Positions 1-12,734 of a stretch of DNA of 64,000 nucleotides are shown piece by piece. Location: positions 25,661,614 through 25,725,613 of the forward strand of contig OY754334.1 in the NCBI GenBank assembly GCA_963573305.1. The letters are read 5' to 3'. The stretch's first letter is position 1. Each line of letters starts with the position of its first letter. Below the pieces are notes generated by a model. That model did no database searches. It was given only the letters and a program-made list of their open reading frames with translations, and was not told the DNA's origin. The translations under genes were made by a program, and so were the position numbers. The stretch is from Pyrrhosoma nymphula. Its lineage: Eukaryota; Arthropoda; Insecta; Odonata; Coenagrionidae.

Positions 1-1970
1 AGAAATTAATGATTATACGCGCATGTTAAAGAATAAATGCATTCATCTCTCCTTGAAGAGACTGCCATGTTTAATATTGAGTGCAGTAAGTTTCACTGTC
101 CTATTTTACAGAGTTTTTAGCAAAATAGTTTCTCTCTAGTTCTTTATATGCTCACCTTATTGGTGATTATCTTGTCCATCTTATTTATTCATGCTTAGTG
201 CTATCTTTCGTCTTCTTCCAATGTTTTTCGCTTTCTTTGATAGAAATTAATGATTATACGCGCATGTTAAAGGATAAATGCATTCATCTCTCCTTGAAGA
301 GACTGCCATGTTTAATATTGAGTGCAGTAAGTTTCACTGTCCTATTTTACAGAGTTTTTAGCAAAATAGTTTCTCTCTAGTTCTTTATATGCTCACCTTA
401 TTGGTGATTATCTTGTCCATCTTATTTATTCATGCTTAGTGCTATCTTTCGTCTTCTTCCAATGTTTTTCGCTTTCTTTGATAGAAATTAATGATTATAC
501 GCGCATGTTAAAGGATAAATGCATTCATCTCTCCTTGAAGAGACTGCCATGTTTAATATTGAGTGCAGTAAGTTTCACTGTCCTATTTTACAGAGTTTTT
601 AGCAAAATAGTTTCTCTCTAGTTCTTTATATGCTCACCTTATTGGTGATTATCTTGTCCATCTTATTTATTCATGCTTAGTGCTATCTTTCGTCTTCTTC
701 CAATGTTTTTCGCTTTCTTTGATAGAAATTAATGATTATACGCGCATGTTAAAGGATAAATGCATTCATCTCTCCTTGAAGAGACTGCCATGTTTAATAT
801 TGAGTGCAGTAAGTTTCACTGTCCTATTTTACAGAGTTTTTAGCAAAATAGTTTCTCTCTAGTTCTTTATATGCTCACCTTATTGGTGATTATCTTGTCC
901 ATCTTATTTATTCATGCTTAGTGCTATCTTTCGTCTTCTTCCAATGTTTTTCGCTTTCTTTGATAGAAATTAATGATTATACGCGCATGTTAAAGGATAA
1001 ATGCATTCATCTCTCCTTGAAGAGACTGCCATGTTTAATATTGAGTGCAGTAAGTTTCACTGTCCTATTTTACAGAGTTTTTAGCAAAATAGTTTCTCTC
1101 TAGTTCTTTATATGCTCACCTTATTGGTGATTATCTTGTCCATCTTATTTATTCATGCTTAGTGCTATCTTTCGTCTTCTTCCAATGTTTTTCGCTTTCT
1201 TTGATAGAAATTAATGATTATACGCGCATGTTAAAGGATAAATGCATTCATCTCTCCTTGAAGAGACTGCCATGTTTAATATTGAGTGCAGTAAGTTTCA
1301 CTGTCCTATTTTACAGAGTTTTTAGCAAAATAGTTTCTCTCTAGTTCTTTATATGCTCACCTTATTGGTGATTATCTTGTCCATCTTATTTATTCATGCT
1401 TAGTGCTATCTTTCGTCTTCTTCCAATGTTTTTCGCTTTCTTTGATAGAAATTAATGATTATACGCGCATGTTAAAGGATAAATGCATTCATCTCTCCTT
1501 GAAGAGACTGCCATGTTTAATATTGAGTGCAGTAAGTTTCACTGTCCTATTTTACAGAGTTTTTAGCAAAATAGTTTCTCTCTAGTTCTTTATATGCTCA
1601 CCTTATTGGTGATTATCTTGTCCATCTTATTTATTCATGCTTAGTGCTATCTTTCGTCTTCTTCCAATGTTTTTCGCTTTCTTTGATAGAAATTAATGAT
1701 TATACGCGCATGTTAAAGGATAAATGCATTCATCTCTCCTTGAAGAGACTGCCATGTTTTATATTGAGTGCAGTAAGTTTCACTGTCCTATTTTACAGAG
1801 TTTTTAGTAAAATAGTTTCTCTCTAGTTCTTTATATGCTCACTTTATTGGTGATTATCTTGTCCATCTTATTTATTCATGCTTAGTGCTGTCTTTCGTCT
1901 TCCTCCAATGTTTTTCGCTATCCTTGATAGAAATAAAGGAATAAACGCGCATGTTTAAGGATAAATGCGA
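1..1970. repeat. Satellite array, 241-bp unit, about 8.2 copies
   Basis: A 241-bp unit repeats head to tail: each copy begins AGAAATTAATGATTATACGC at positions 1, 242, 483, 724, 965, 1206, 1447 and 1688, followed by a partial copy from 1929. Copies 1-7 are almost identical; copy 1 differs in one visible base (AAGAATAAA against AAGGATAAA). The last full copy carries several substitutions and the final partial copy is strongly diverged, the usual picture at the edge of a homogenised array. The array runs off the left end of the window, so its true size is unknown. Each unit contains a 60-codon open frame, but 241 is not a multiple of three, so frames rotate and coding is unlikely. Each unit also has a small hairpin, TCACC-TTATT-GGTGA. 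Confidence 0.97.
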
Positions 1971-3749
1971 TAATTTCGGGGGAAATTCCATTTAGTGTGA
2001 AAATTAGTATGGCCCTCGGGGATGAGTAGAGAGGGAGTGCGAGTGGATCCACTTGAGAAAACACACAGCGCGCTCTTCATTAAACAGAACGGCCTGAATC
2101 TGAGGGTGCCTGTGCACGAAATGGAGGGACAAAAGGCGGAAAGTGAAAAAAATCTGAATAAAAAAATGACTGAAAATAGAAATCTTTCGCATTCGCCCCT
2201 CTTGACCTGTTGAGAGGTGAACGCGGCGTGATTCTGTGTGAAGCTCATAAATCGTTTCCACACCCACTCTTTGTGTTGACTCAGAAAGTAAGACACGCAT
2301 CCACGTCTTGCGCGTGTTTCATCACGCCTAACAATTTAAATCAACCTTGAATATTTCCATCAATAACTCGGGTATTACTCAAAGTTTGGCTTTCCTTTTC
2401 ATTTTCTCTATCATATAGCGTATTAACCTATTTAAATATTCTCCGATTTCATCATTTGGTATCAGATTTAGTTCTAATGTCTTAGCCTATTTACTGCTGC
2501 AGTACTCATTTTATTTTCTTTTCTTTAATATGACCCTCATCGAATGCCTTTGCAGTACCCGTTTGGCCCGATCTTGTTAGAGTTTCCGTAATGGAACAGT
2601 GGCAGATGAGAAATATTCAGTCTAAACGAGAATTTGAACTATGTTATCCTTGTAGCCTCATCATATGCAGTTTACTCGTTGCAGTTCTAGTTTTTTATTT
2701 TTTATCTTTTACAATTTTTTTTTACCACATTGACTGCACAGATAGGGTTCATCGAATAAGGCAATCACTTAGCTGATTGCCAATCGCATTTCCCTTAAAC
2801 GTATTCTAGTGTCTTGGAATTAAATTAAAATTTTTTCCTGAACATTGACTTACATATTTTATTTCCCCTAACTGGAAGTGAATTAACATCGATTTTCTTA
2901 AAGAACCTGAGGACCTCTTGGGCCTCGGTTTTTCTACCGAATATCTAAATAATCAGATAGATGGTCACCTGAATGTAAACCATATCCATGGACTCATTTC
3001 ATTAACTTTTGGTTTCAATTTTGGTTTAACTTTCCCCACTGGTCAGTCAATTAATCTGTCGACCTTTTACGTGAGGAAAATAATACATGCTGATATTTAT
3101 TGGCTCGTATGTGCCGAAATTTGCAGTTTAACCAACAATTTTACTTTATTGGTCATTTAAATGACTTGGTAATGCAACAGGCTAAAACGCCTGAACGGCT
3201 TTCGGCATATTCGGTCCAGTATCCAAAAATATAAAGTAATTCATTCATGAATAATTACCACACTTAAGTGACATCTTTCGCACTCATCTGTGTGACTTCT
3301 TACCGTATAATTTGTGCTATTTTAGCAAAGAATACGGTAGAGAATGTTCTAATGTAATGGTGTTATACTGTTACTCCCTGTAACTGTATCTTTATTTAGC
3401 TTAATTCACGAATGACTTTTTTTATACCGCTCTCTCCGCTAATTTTTAGTGCTCTGCCGATTTTTGAGTTCATGTCGACATAAATGCCTTAATTGGACCA
3501 GAATTGAGGACGAATAACGAACCATTAAATGGTTAAATTTTCAATCATGTATCGAATAGTAATGTGAGTTCAACGAAAAGGTCAATTTTGATACGTTTAA
3601 TCAAACTCGAAGAAAAGTTAAAATCAGACATACCTATGCATTTTGCATGCTATTTACATTCGAAACCGTCTTAACTGGCTTATAGGATATTCGAATTTTA
3701 ACCAAATATACTCCTTGCCCATGGTTTGATATTCAATAGGCTAAAAGGG
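1971..3749. other. AT-rich DNA, nothing recognised
   Basis: Beyond the satellite edge I see no splice-bounded coding exon, transposon protein or structured repeat. Short open frames near 2.0-2.3, 2.6 and 2.9-3.2 kb have no recognisable content. Confidence 0.5.
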
Positions 3750-4430
3750 TTTTATAATACATTACAATAACTTCATTTAGACCCTAGGATCTCATGTCCC
3801 CTAGGTTCAATTGGACAATACAAAAAATGAGTAAATATTACTTATAAAATTACATTAATTCCATGACTTAGGTCTTGAGGGGCACCGTAATAAATAATAT
3901 CACCAAAAAGAAGAAAACAAAAATACAGAGCTGGATTAACTAAACATCTTTCTCTAAAATTACATTAAATATCAACCAAACGCAATTTAACATGAAATAT
4001 AGCACGTGTAACAATATCAGAGCTTGAATATAATGTGTATAGGTTTACATTTTATGCTAAAATATTAAACTGCATTAGGACCAGATATTATCAATTTGAG
4101 CATATGGAGTTGAGATATTGAAAAAAATTTGACCGGAACGAATTTATGGACGATGCTTGTCGAATATGATGAGGGAGGGCATTCCATAGTTTTACAGCTT
4201 CAACGGAGAAGGAGTTATGGAGTATAGTAGTTCGGTGGATGGGAATGTAAAGTATGTTCAGGGGGGTGCGCGGAGTTCTTCGTCGGATCTCTGTGGTGAA
4301 TAAAAAGAACTCCGTTAAGTAGTTAGGTTTTCTTAAGTTGAGGATTTTAAATAGGAAGCATCCTAAAAAGTTTTTTCTTCGGTTTCGTACGGTGATAAAA
4401 TGTGCTAGCTTGCGTGCATGTTATATATGA
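3750..4430 (-). mobile_element. LINE (non-LTR retrotransposon) 3' tail
   Basis: Reading the minus strand from 4430 down to a stop codon at 4093-4091 gives about 113 uninterrupted codons. They end in a segment containing SFSVEAVKLWNALPHHIR followed by a short SSINSF..N stretch. A Trp-Asn-x-Leu-Pro core followed by a short basic/aromatic tail is the typical C-terminus after the reverse transcriptase domain in jockey/CR1/L2-like LINEs. The reading frame is intact over this stretch, with no internal stop, and lacks a methionine start, so it is a 5'-truncated copy. The 3' untranslated part probably continues to about 3750; that limit is a guess, since no poly-A tail or target duplication is clear. 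The clade is not determined. Confidence 0.75.
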
Positions 4431-4504
4431 TCAAATTTTGGGATAAGATAAATGTCCCAAATAAATGTGGGTTTTAAAGACCTAAAATGTTTTAGAAGAG
4501 CTTG

Positions 4505-4690
4505 TTTTTCATTTGACCCTCTATTCCTTCTCCCGTCCGACTCCCCGCGTTTCCCGGACGCCCTGCCCGGGCCTTCGCTTCGAGGGCACCGCTCAAGTTT
4601 CCGCGCCGTCGGCAGTCTTGTCACACTCTGCGGCGGCCGTCCGCCACGGGACGATGCCGCCTACCTCCCGCGGAAGATATGCATCCCACG
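4505..4690. other. GC/CpG-rich island
   Basis: A sharply bounded GC-rich block rich in CG dinucleotides lies in AT-rich surroundings. Overlapping frames are open on both strands, as expected from composition. No splice-bounded exon is recognised. It could be a promoter-proximal region or a fragment of a GC-rich repeat. Confidence 0.5.
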
Positions 4691-4940
4691 AGACCTATTC
4701 ATACATGATGGAGGATATATTTACATGATACATGCGGAAATCGCGACGACTTCTCGTTTTCCTACCTTTTTTTACGGAATCCATTCCTTATAATGTCAAA
4801 AAATCACTACTGGTGAAGCTCATTACCGTCCTGTTGTGAATGGGAGCGGCGAATTGATGTCTTATGGATCAATCACGTACGTTAACTTCAAATATGGATT
4901 TTAAAAACGGTATGTTGCAAGTTGTGATCTTAAAATATTT

Positions 4941-5006
4941 TTTTACCGAAGTTAAGAAGTACAGCAGGAGACGGCGAACTTAATATAGGAGAGGGTTTCA
5001 GGCGGT
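4941..5006 (+). repeat. Diverged direct repeat, copy 1
   Basis: This 66-bp segment starts TTTTACCGAAGTTAAG and ends AGAGGGTTTCAGGCGG. It recurs 560 bp downstream with scattered substitutions. It may be part of an interspersed repeat; the family is not recognised. Confidence 0.75.
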
Positions 5007-5500
5007 AACTTGGTGGAAATCCATGTTTTAAGAAATAAACCATGTTTTAAGAATGCTGTTTTCCTTCATAACTTATCAAACATAAATTTGATTCGTGATA
5101 GCCTTTGAAAGTCACTGTGTCCCATGTTACAAATAAATTATATATTTTTCGATGGAGATTTGTTGGATTTAATATTATAGCATACTTGGTATAGATGGAA
5201 AAAATACGCCTATAGAATTTATGACCTTATGCTAACCAACAATTTACCATATATAAAGGACATATTTTTAATGAATAGAGGTGTGGTTTTTTCGATCTGG
5301 AATCAATCATATGAATAACTGTTTATGAAAACAACATTGTTCCTCCGTCTGATTATTAATGCTCTGGTTGTACTGTATTCACAAGAGGAAATTGATGGAC
5401 TCAATTCCCACAGTATCTGGCTTGGTTATCTGGATCAATCAAGTGTGTTTGCTGCAAAGGAGGATTTGAGAAGGTTGCTTATTATGGGCTCAGGAGATCT

Positions 5501-5566
5501 TTTTACCGAAGTTGAGATTTTGTAGGGAAGACGGCTTACTTAACATAGGAGAGGGTTTCAGGTGGC
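5501..5566 (+). repeat. Diverged direct repeat, copy 2
   Basis: Second copy of the 4941-5006 segment. It starts TTTTACCGAAGTTGAG and ends GAGGGTTTCAGGTGG, with the same length and no evident indels. Confidence 0.75.
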
Positions 5567-8395
5567 AAATTCCAGGTTGTAACGTCCACCCTTGTTTAAT
5601 TGGTATGTATAGATGCTTTCGACAAACAAGAGATAATCGACCGAAGTACATGATAAGTAAGTTCAACAAGAAATATAGTTTCCATCAAGAGTATAATCTG
5701 ATTCTCCGCCTTGAGAATTCGACGATCGTGTCGCCAATCAAATGGCTATGCACCCGAGCATAGTGTAGGCTTAATTTCAATGATGTAATATCCCACTAAT
5801 GTAATTCTTTTCACCATGCCGGAAGTTGGGCTTACCGGAAGTTGGTAGTGATATTAAAAAACCTCTTTTGTTGCTTATAGTCACGCGAAAGATGTGCCTT
5901 TCTCTTGGCAGGAACTATCAGGTTATCTAATCCGATTTTTGCTACATCGTGTGCATTTTATGTTCACCGATATATCTTTTTTTTTACCCTCTTATACAAA
6001 AACTCATTTATGTCAAAAGTGTCATGACATTTATTGTAAAAATGGCATCAAGCCCTATATACTAGTTAATACCCTTATATTACAGCATTGCTCATTTCTA
6101 TGTCAACATTTTTCGGACCCCATTCAACCTCATTCTTAATTGATAAGGGTGCAAGTCTCATAATCAAGAGCCTCGGGTATCAAACCCTTCGCTATCTTGA
6201 ATATTTTGTGCTCAGCTATTTTTTATTCATATTTTCACTCTGAAACACAGGATTTTATGGATTATTTGATTCCAAACTTGTCCATAATTTTCCGGAAAAT
6301 ATGGGTGTTCTCTTTAAAAGACTCGAGCCGTGTTAATTGTCTTAAAATACGGATTCATTGTGATTTTGTGGGAACTTCCCAGAACCTCAGTCACCAGCTT
6401 CATGATGGTTACATGCAAATTTATTTCGTGACAGATAATATATTTAAAACAAAAGTCATGGAAGCTGTATAAGGACGTAGAATCCGAACTTGTCCCGGCA
6501 AATGATTCTCTTCATTCCTTGTTCTTCTGTGCAATTGCCAATTAAGGAAAATCTTGCTCACTTGAGTTTTTCATGACCGTAACTTTAGGCAAGGTAATCA
6601 GCATTAGCCCATTTTATCAGTCTTTATGTGAGTATTGCAATAGCTATAAATGTATGATATTGTTTGATTTGGGGAGTGAATGGGAAAATATATTGAAAAG
6701 GGAGTAGGAATTATAAAGGAATCGAGAGATAATTGATAGAACTCCCATGCAGGGTTAATAATTTCACCAGAAAGATAATCTAAAGAATAATATTTCACTA
6801 GTTCGGCCATTTGGGAATTAGTGATAATCTCATTGGCATTCTTTTTTCTAAACGTGCATTTTAGTAAGGAATAACAACATTCACGAATCTTATATTGAAT
6901 AACAAATTTCGAATATTTCTACATAGCTCGTTTGCAGTTCATGGATTGTATGTATGGCAGCAATTTTTGTGGGGAAAACCCTTGAGTTTAAAAAACCTGC
7001 TTTCAAATGCGTTGGAATAATAGCTGAGCAGGTTATGGATACCTTCATCAGATGTCTAAATAAAGTTAGCTCAGATGAACGATATTTTTATATGATAAAG
7101 TTCTCCCGTTGGGTTGACCCAGAAGGCATAAGAGAGATCTCTTTATTTCATTTATTTCGTCTTATTTTCAAATGCATGTAGCACAAGTGTTTCACCTTCA
7201 ATCATATGTGGTATGAGTGAACGAGATATGGACGCTGTTTTGCCTTAAATATTCATTCTTTTGGTCATCACGAGCTGAAGGATCTCACATATTCCATTAC
7301 GTCTTCCTATCCTGCGTGATATTGCGTCGTTACAGTGCACTTTGGAATGCTGGCATCCCAACCCAAAGAACCAAGTTTTAACTCTATTAGTGGCAGAGAA
7401 TTTAACAGTGGAATCCCAATCCCCTCACCGGAAGTTGTGTAGACAGCATTTCAATGCACAGCTCTCCGTCCGATGGATGTGATTAGGGTGCTTTCACCGT
7501 TTCTGTGTAAGTCAAAACAAATACTGAATTCCAACTTTTTGTTTACCTGGTTTAACTGGTTAGCTATTGAAAACCAAAATTAAGGTACAAAATATGCATA
7601 TTACTCCACGAATATATTTCAACATTATTTTATGACCGACTGTAGCGCCATTTCTATGGAATTTCCATGTTTTGACTTCAATTATCGAAGTAATTAGCTA
7701 ATTACTCACTAACTAAGGGGATAAGATGCATCTATTTTTAGTCTATTTCCCGGGAGTTTTCGCTTCCTGAAAACAGTTTTTCGTGAAAATGGCATTTATA
7801 ATAGGCAGAAAAATTTTATTTTCCCCCGTTTTTCTCACATTTTCGCATTTAACACCAATTAAATTCAAGTTCAACTAGCGAGAAAAATAGCTTGGAAAGG
7901 TGACATTTTGCTGTTCATATCAAATTTAGGACATCTATAAGCATCCAGAATATGAGTTAAATGACAGATAAGTCCTTTTATGGTGGAACCAGCTTAAACC
8001 GCGGATCCCTTAAAGCCTTTTGCTATGACCAGGGTTTGCCTCCACTCCCACTCCTTTCCCCAGATGATTTTTCCTCAAAAATCAGTATTTAATGGCGCAA
8101 ATGACCGAATGTTTTCAGTCACCTTCCCCGAAGAACCCAATCCCCACTCAGTAGTCCCAAGGAGGGCTATTGGGTTTAAGGTTGAGAGGGTGGAGAAGGG
8201 TTGGGGAAGCGGTATATCTCAATCTCGTCCACCCCCCCCCCCAATCACCCACCCCCTTTCATACATTTCCCCATCCCCGCACAAACGAACAGATCCACCC
8301 GTTGGCTGACATTTTATATATTTCCCTAAAATGGATCCCGGATTGCATCTTCATTATTATTTATTTGATGAGAGCTAGTTACTGACCACTTGATT
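5567..8395. other. No gene recognised
   Basis: Mostly AT-rich DNA with short unrelated open frames. A poly-C run lies near 8230-8242 within a C-rich stretch. No protein family, RNA gene or transposon terminus was recognised. Confidence 0.45.
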
Positions 8396-8529
8396 GATTG
8401 TAAGGGTGGGCGAGGGCCTTCTGGAGCCCTCCTGGCACTCGAATCTGTTGGTCCATTGTGCCATCCCACATTTAACCTGCCTGCCACTTGCAGACAGGGG
8501 ACAAGAGCATCACGGTAGAAGTGTGAAGG

Positions 8530-8650
8530 AGGGGCCACCCCCAACCTTCCCGGTACAGGTATGGAGGGAACCAACCTCCCTCCAACCTTCCCGGTCTGGG
8601 TCTACCCTCCAACCATCCCGGTATCGGTCTGGAGGGAGTGTCACCCATCC
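8530..8650. repeat. C-rich minisatellite, about three units of 32-35 bp
   Basis: Units share CCAACCTTCCCGGT or CCAACCATCCCGGT followed by a GGTCT/GGTAT-GGAGGGA segment. They are imperfect and in tandem. Open frames across them on both strands are compositional. Related CCTCCCGGT-type words recur near 35.9 kb. Confidence 0.7.
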
Positions 8651-8689
8651 AACCCCCGTCTGGGCCCAACGTTGCTTGATTTCGGTTAT

Positions 8690-11600
8690 CTGACGTCAGA
8701 CATTGTATTTTACCGCCTATTTTGTTGATAACATGTTTCCAAGCTTGAACTAGTTCGTATCCCGGGTCTCTGTTGAAATTCTGTTTTTCCAGCCGGATCT
8801 CAATGTCCTCTTTAGTGAATCGGTCCCAGTATCCGTTAGCTCTGAAAAACTTTACTCATGGCACCAAAGGCACGGAGTTGAATGATTTCCCAGCTACTGA
8901 TACGCGAGCACGAACCATAGAAATGGGAGTCATTGCTCTAGCATTGTTTCTCATTTTTCAATATTTGGCTACATTTTTTTTCAAGAAATCTGTCCAGATA
9001 TTTTCACTTCTGGGTACTTAGTGTGGATATCAGATGTAAGAATATTGAAACACTTAGTTCGTACGATATGGAGAAGTAATAGAATGCGATTATGCTTGGC
9101 AGAACCTGACAGGAAAGAAATTCGCAGAGAAATAAAAATTTACCCCTTAAAGTTATTTACTCGATAGGATTAACTTCTAAGAACATTTATGGTACGTATG
9201 CGTCTACACGTTACCCTGCCTCACCCTACCTCAAGGGTGTGTGGCACGCAACCTCACCCTACCTCAAGGGGTGATTTCACGTTAGGTGTCCACTAACTAC
9301 CATGTGCACTGTCATCCTAGTATTTTACTAGACATACCTTAATGCTAAATGAAGGAACGTACGTGGAAGGAACTTAACATGAATTACGACGGCTAGCCAT
9401 CATTACACTCATAGTAATAATAAAAATAGAGGGTATGCAGCTTCGATATTTCTTCACTACTATGTATCAAGCTTGGCTAAATGAGGAGGGTAAACTTAGA
9501 TATTCTCATAATATAGCATACTTTTTACGAGAGAACGATTGTCTATCTCTCGCTATGCTATACTTTGTTAATGACTTGTTTGCTGTCTTACCAAGATGAC
9601 AGAGAAAACTAAAATATTTTGTTGACCGAAAGAATACAGAATTCCCTGCCTACGCCTCCAAAATGGCATTCTTCAGTCTATCTCTGTGTTTCAAAAACTC
9701 ATCTACCCAGAAAAAGTGCCCCGACGGAACAGCAATTAAAAATAGCTTTACTTATAATAGCTGACCATGATTTATTGCTATATCCGAATATCTTACTGTG
9801 AATTGGAATGTCGATCTGCATTTGATCAAAACATTTTGCAATTTCTCTGGGTTTACATACAGCGATTGAAGTGGTGGACGTATTGGGGAAGTTAGTGATA
9901 TTTCTAAGAGAGCTAGCGCGAGGGACCGAGCTAAGCGAATCAGTTCGAGAGCTGTGGGGCTTCAGATTGTGAAACCGGAAGTGTTGATCGCGATCAAGGA
10001 ATATGCCGGTCTTTCGTGTTTCCGTCACTCGCTTGCTGGTCCGAATTGGATTATTAATCTATTAAAGATTACACAAATGAAATTTAAGTGCCTTTTTTGC
10101 AAAGATACCTAATACATGCATAACATATAAATTACGGGATGTGAATTTTATGAAATAGTAGAATTAAGAGTATAATTTTTCAAGGAAAAATGCTTCAAGA
10201 AAATGCAACAATTCACTTATATAAAAATCAGTGATTTCATTTTTACGTAAATAGGCACATAAACTTAATTCATTGACTTAAAATAAATTGTGGAAATAAT
10301 TTATTTTTTCCAATTTACTGCTTTGTTCTTCTATAAGCACATCCATATTAGTAGCAATGCTTGATACTGAATAATTTTATACCAAAATTTTCCGGTGCTT
10401 GTATGCATGAATTTCAGTTCTATTTATAAGGTTACTGGAAATATTCACTTGAGAATCACGAGCTGAGGAAAGGAAAATTGAAAAGTAGCATTTGCTGCTT
10501 CGTGAAAATTTTGATCCCTAATGTAATATTTATTATTGCAATAAATCCAGTCATAAGATGAAGTAAGAGGATTCAGAAGAAATTAACTGCTCTATATAGC
10601 CACACTCCGTCATTAGCATTGCAAATAAATCAAGTGGACTTCTTTCTACGGAAAATGTTATTCGACGGAACTCTTTGACAAAAGAAAACGGTTGTACGCT
10701 TAATTTTGTGAAAGTTACACATATTGTAAGATTTAAAATCCCTATATTAAACTTATATCATCGTCAATAATATAAGGTCATCTTAGACCTGAATATGTCA
10801 AAAACTATCGAAACCCAGGTCCTGATAATAAATCTTTCAAGTGTATTTTAACCAAGGTATTTTAATTCTTCCTCTTTGACAAACCTTAATGCATCCAAAT
10901 TAAAAGTCCTGTATAGCATCTCTTGCCCTTTGTATAAGAATAATAGAAAGCGTGCGGACCAGGCGGAGGAACAACCGCTGTATTTATTTGCTTTAAACAT
11001 CGGGAACGATACTGCGTAATGAAGGACCTTGGTCCGGAGCCGCTACATTGATCCATTCTCGTGTTCCACAGAATTTAAAAATTTTTGGTCCGCGGCATTA
11101 GCTGCTTTGAAGTGACCCAATTCGTCCTGTCGGTGGAATATTGGCAGCGGGTCTTTGTTTTTGCCCTCGTTGCCGTCCGGAGAGCTTTTATTTTCCAGAC
11201 TCTGACGGGAGAAGGAATCATTTTCTACAATCCGAACGGAAGCGTAAAACATGACCCAGCTCTGACCGCCATCATTTCCGAACCCCCCCTTTACCCCACC
11301 CCCTTACATCAATTTGCGAAGGATAAATGTTGAGACTTCCCCGCATATCCGGGACGGCGATGCATTTGCCATTAGTCATTACGCGGCCGCAATTTACATG
11401 GGGTCTCGTGCTGCAATTAGAGATATCAGTGTCTATTCTCGGTCGATCGCGGCGGGTCGGATGAATGACTTCAAATCATTTTAATTTCCTATTGAGGTTG
11501 GATTATTTGTTTACACTCGTGCAGTGGCCACTGAATGCGTTTGCGTATCGGATGTCAATTTGGTTTGAGCGGAACTGAAAACATTCCACAATTTTTCTGA

Positions 11601-12190
11601 GCAGCACTAATAAACAGTGATTGTATTGACCTGCTGCCGAAAAGATGGGGGTAATGAAAGGTCGTTATTAGCTTGATATCTACGATAGAGCACCAGGTTA
11701 TGAAGTCGCCTGTGGAAATGACCAAACGATTTATGAATAATTGCCACAAGGTATTAAGTAAATGAGTGTCGAATGCTTGAGCAGTTACAGTGAAATCAAT
11801 TCATAAATTTGATTGGTGATTTGATTGGATCATTAATGAATGCCAGCTGGTGTATTTTACAGAAGAATGCTTTACAAAGTCGACTGCTTTTCTGTGAGTA
11901 TTTGTCTCTTCGATAACGTCCATTGGTTGTTCTTTTGAATTGATTTTTTAAAAATCACTTTGCTGCTCCATTCTATGTAAATAGGAACCCATTAAAAATT
12001 TGGAGAATGAAATTCGGAACAGTTTTTATACAAAAGTATTTAAAGTACTATAAGTTCTATAAGACTGCATGGTGCATTTTAAATTGTCTCGTAAAAAAAT
12101 TCACTATCCCCTAATCATATGCAGCAGAATCAATTTATCTCTTTTGTTACCCACTAAATCTTTGATCGGCCCACTTACCCACTTACAATT
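8690..12190. other. No gene recognised
   Basis: Contains a short tandem duplication near 9217-9275 (CTCACCCTACCTCAAGGG occurs twice). A minus-strand open frame at 9699-10028 and another at 11043-11252 lack recognisable domains and convincing splice context. Confidence 0.45.
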
Positions 12191-12191
12191 T

Positions 12192-12380
12192 GGTCGGCCT
12201 CGGTGGCGGCGGGGAAACGTCCTCGCCTGCCATCCCCAAGGTCGCGGGTTCGAATCCAGCCAGGGGAGGATTTTTCTCCTCCCAGGACATGGATGTTTGT
12301 GATTGTTCAAGTTTATTGTAAGAGAGGACCCAATGGTCCTAAATACACTTGATTAAATAAAGACGCAATTATTATTATTA
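12192..12380 (+). mobile_element. tRNA-derived SINE
   Basis: The head resembles a tRNA gene: a G-rich A-box-like segment (GGTGGCGGCGGGG) is followed by a canonical RNA polymerase III B box GGTTCGAATCC at 12247-12257. A non-tRNA body with an inverted CTCCCC/GGGGAGG-type segment follows, and the element ends in an ATT microsatellite (ATTATTATTATTA) near 12380. This is the standard head-body-tail layout of a tRNA-derived SINE mobilised by a partner LINE. Flanking AACTTA-like words on each side may be a degraded target duplication, but this is uncertain. It is presumably transcribed by Pol III from the internal boxes. Confidence 0.85.
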
Positions 12381-12734
12381 AAACTTAATGGAGCCAACTT
12401 TTTTTCTCGTCCAGTAGATACGACCCGGAAATTTAGGAGTGCCATTTCTTAAACTGAATGTCAGTACCGGAGTAGTACTTATGAATGGAATCCGTCAACA
12501 CCGAGTATCGGAATATGAAATACATCCACAAATTACACGAGAAATTACGTCACTTCCATTTCGCAGTCCGTTGAGCGCAGTCATCGACATCCACATCGTG
12601 ACTCACTCTAATTTCGCGACCGAGACGGCACATCGCTCTGCTTTTTTTGGAGTTTTACTTTCTATTTAGTCGCGAGCCTAGAGTGTCTTTTTGATCCTCC
12701 AATGGGTTTCGTTGTCACATTTTGCTAGATTGAA

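Noticed and set aside
198..1826. Seven identical 60-codon open frames at the left end
   Set aside because: They are the same frame of a 241-bp satellite unit. The unit length is not divisible by three and there is no sign of translation, so they are repeat by-products.
1..1970. CRISPR-like periodicity
   Set aside because: The whole 241-bp unit repeats, with no short repeat and variable spacer structure, and the DNA is eukaryotic in character.
9699..10028. A 109-codon minus-strand frame
   Set aside because: Protein-like in places, but no domain, splice signals or repeat family recognised, and the plus strand is partly open too.
11043..11333. Overlapping frames on both strands near 11.1-11.3 kb
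   Set aside because: Mutually overlapping, no motifs, and moderately GC-rich, so openness is expected.
12247..12257. A functional tRNA gene at 12.2 kb
   Set aside because: A B box is present, but the rest does not fold into a cloverleaf by eye and a SINE body and tail follow.
12069..12310. Open frames on both strands at 12.1-12.3 kb
   Set aside because: They cross the tRNA-derived SINE and use its B box as codons; not genes.
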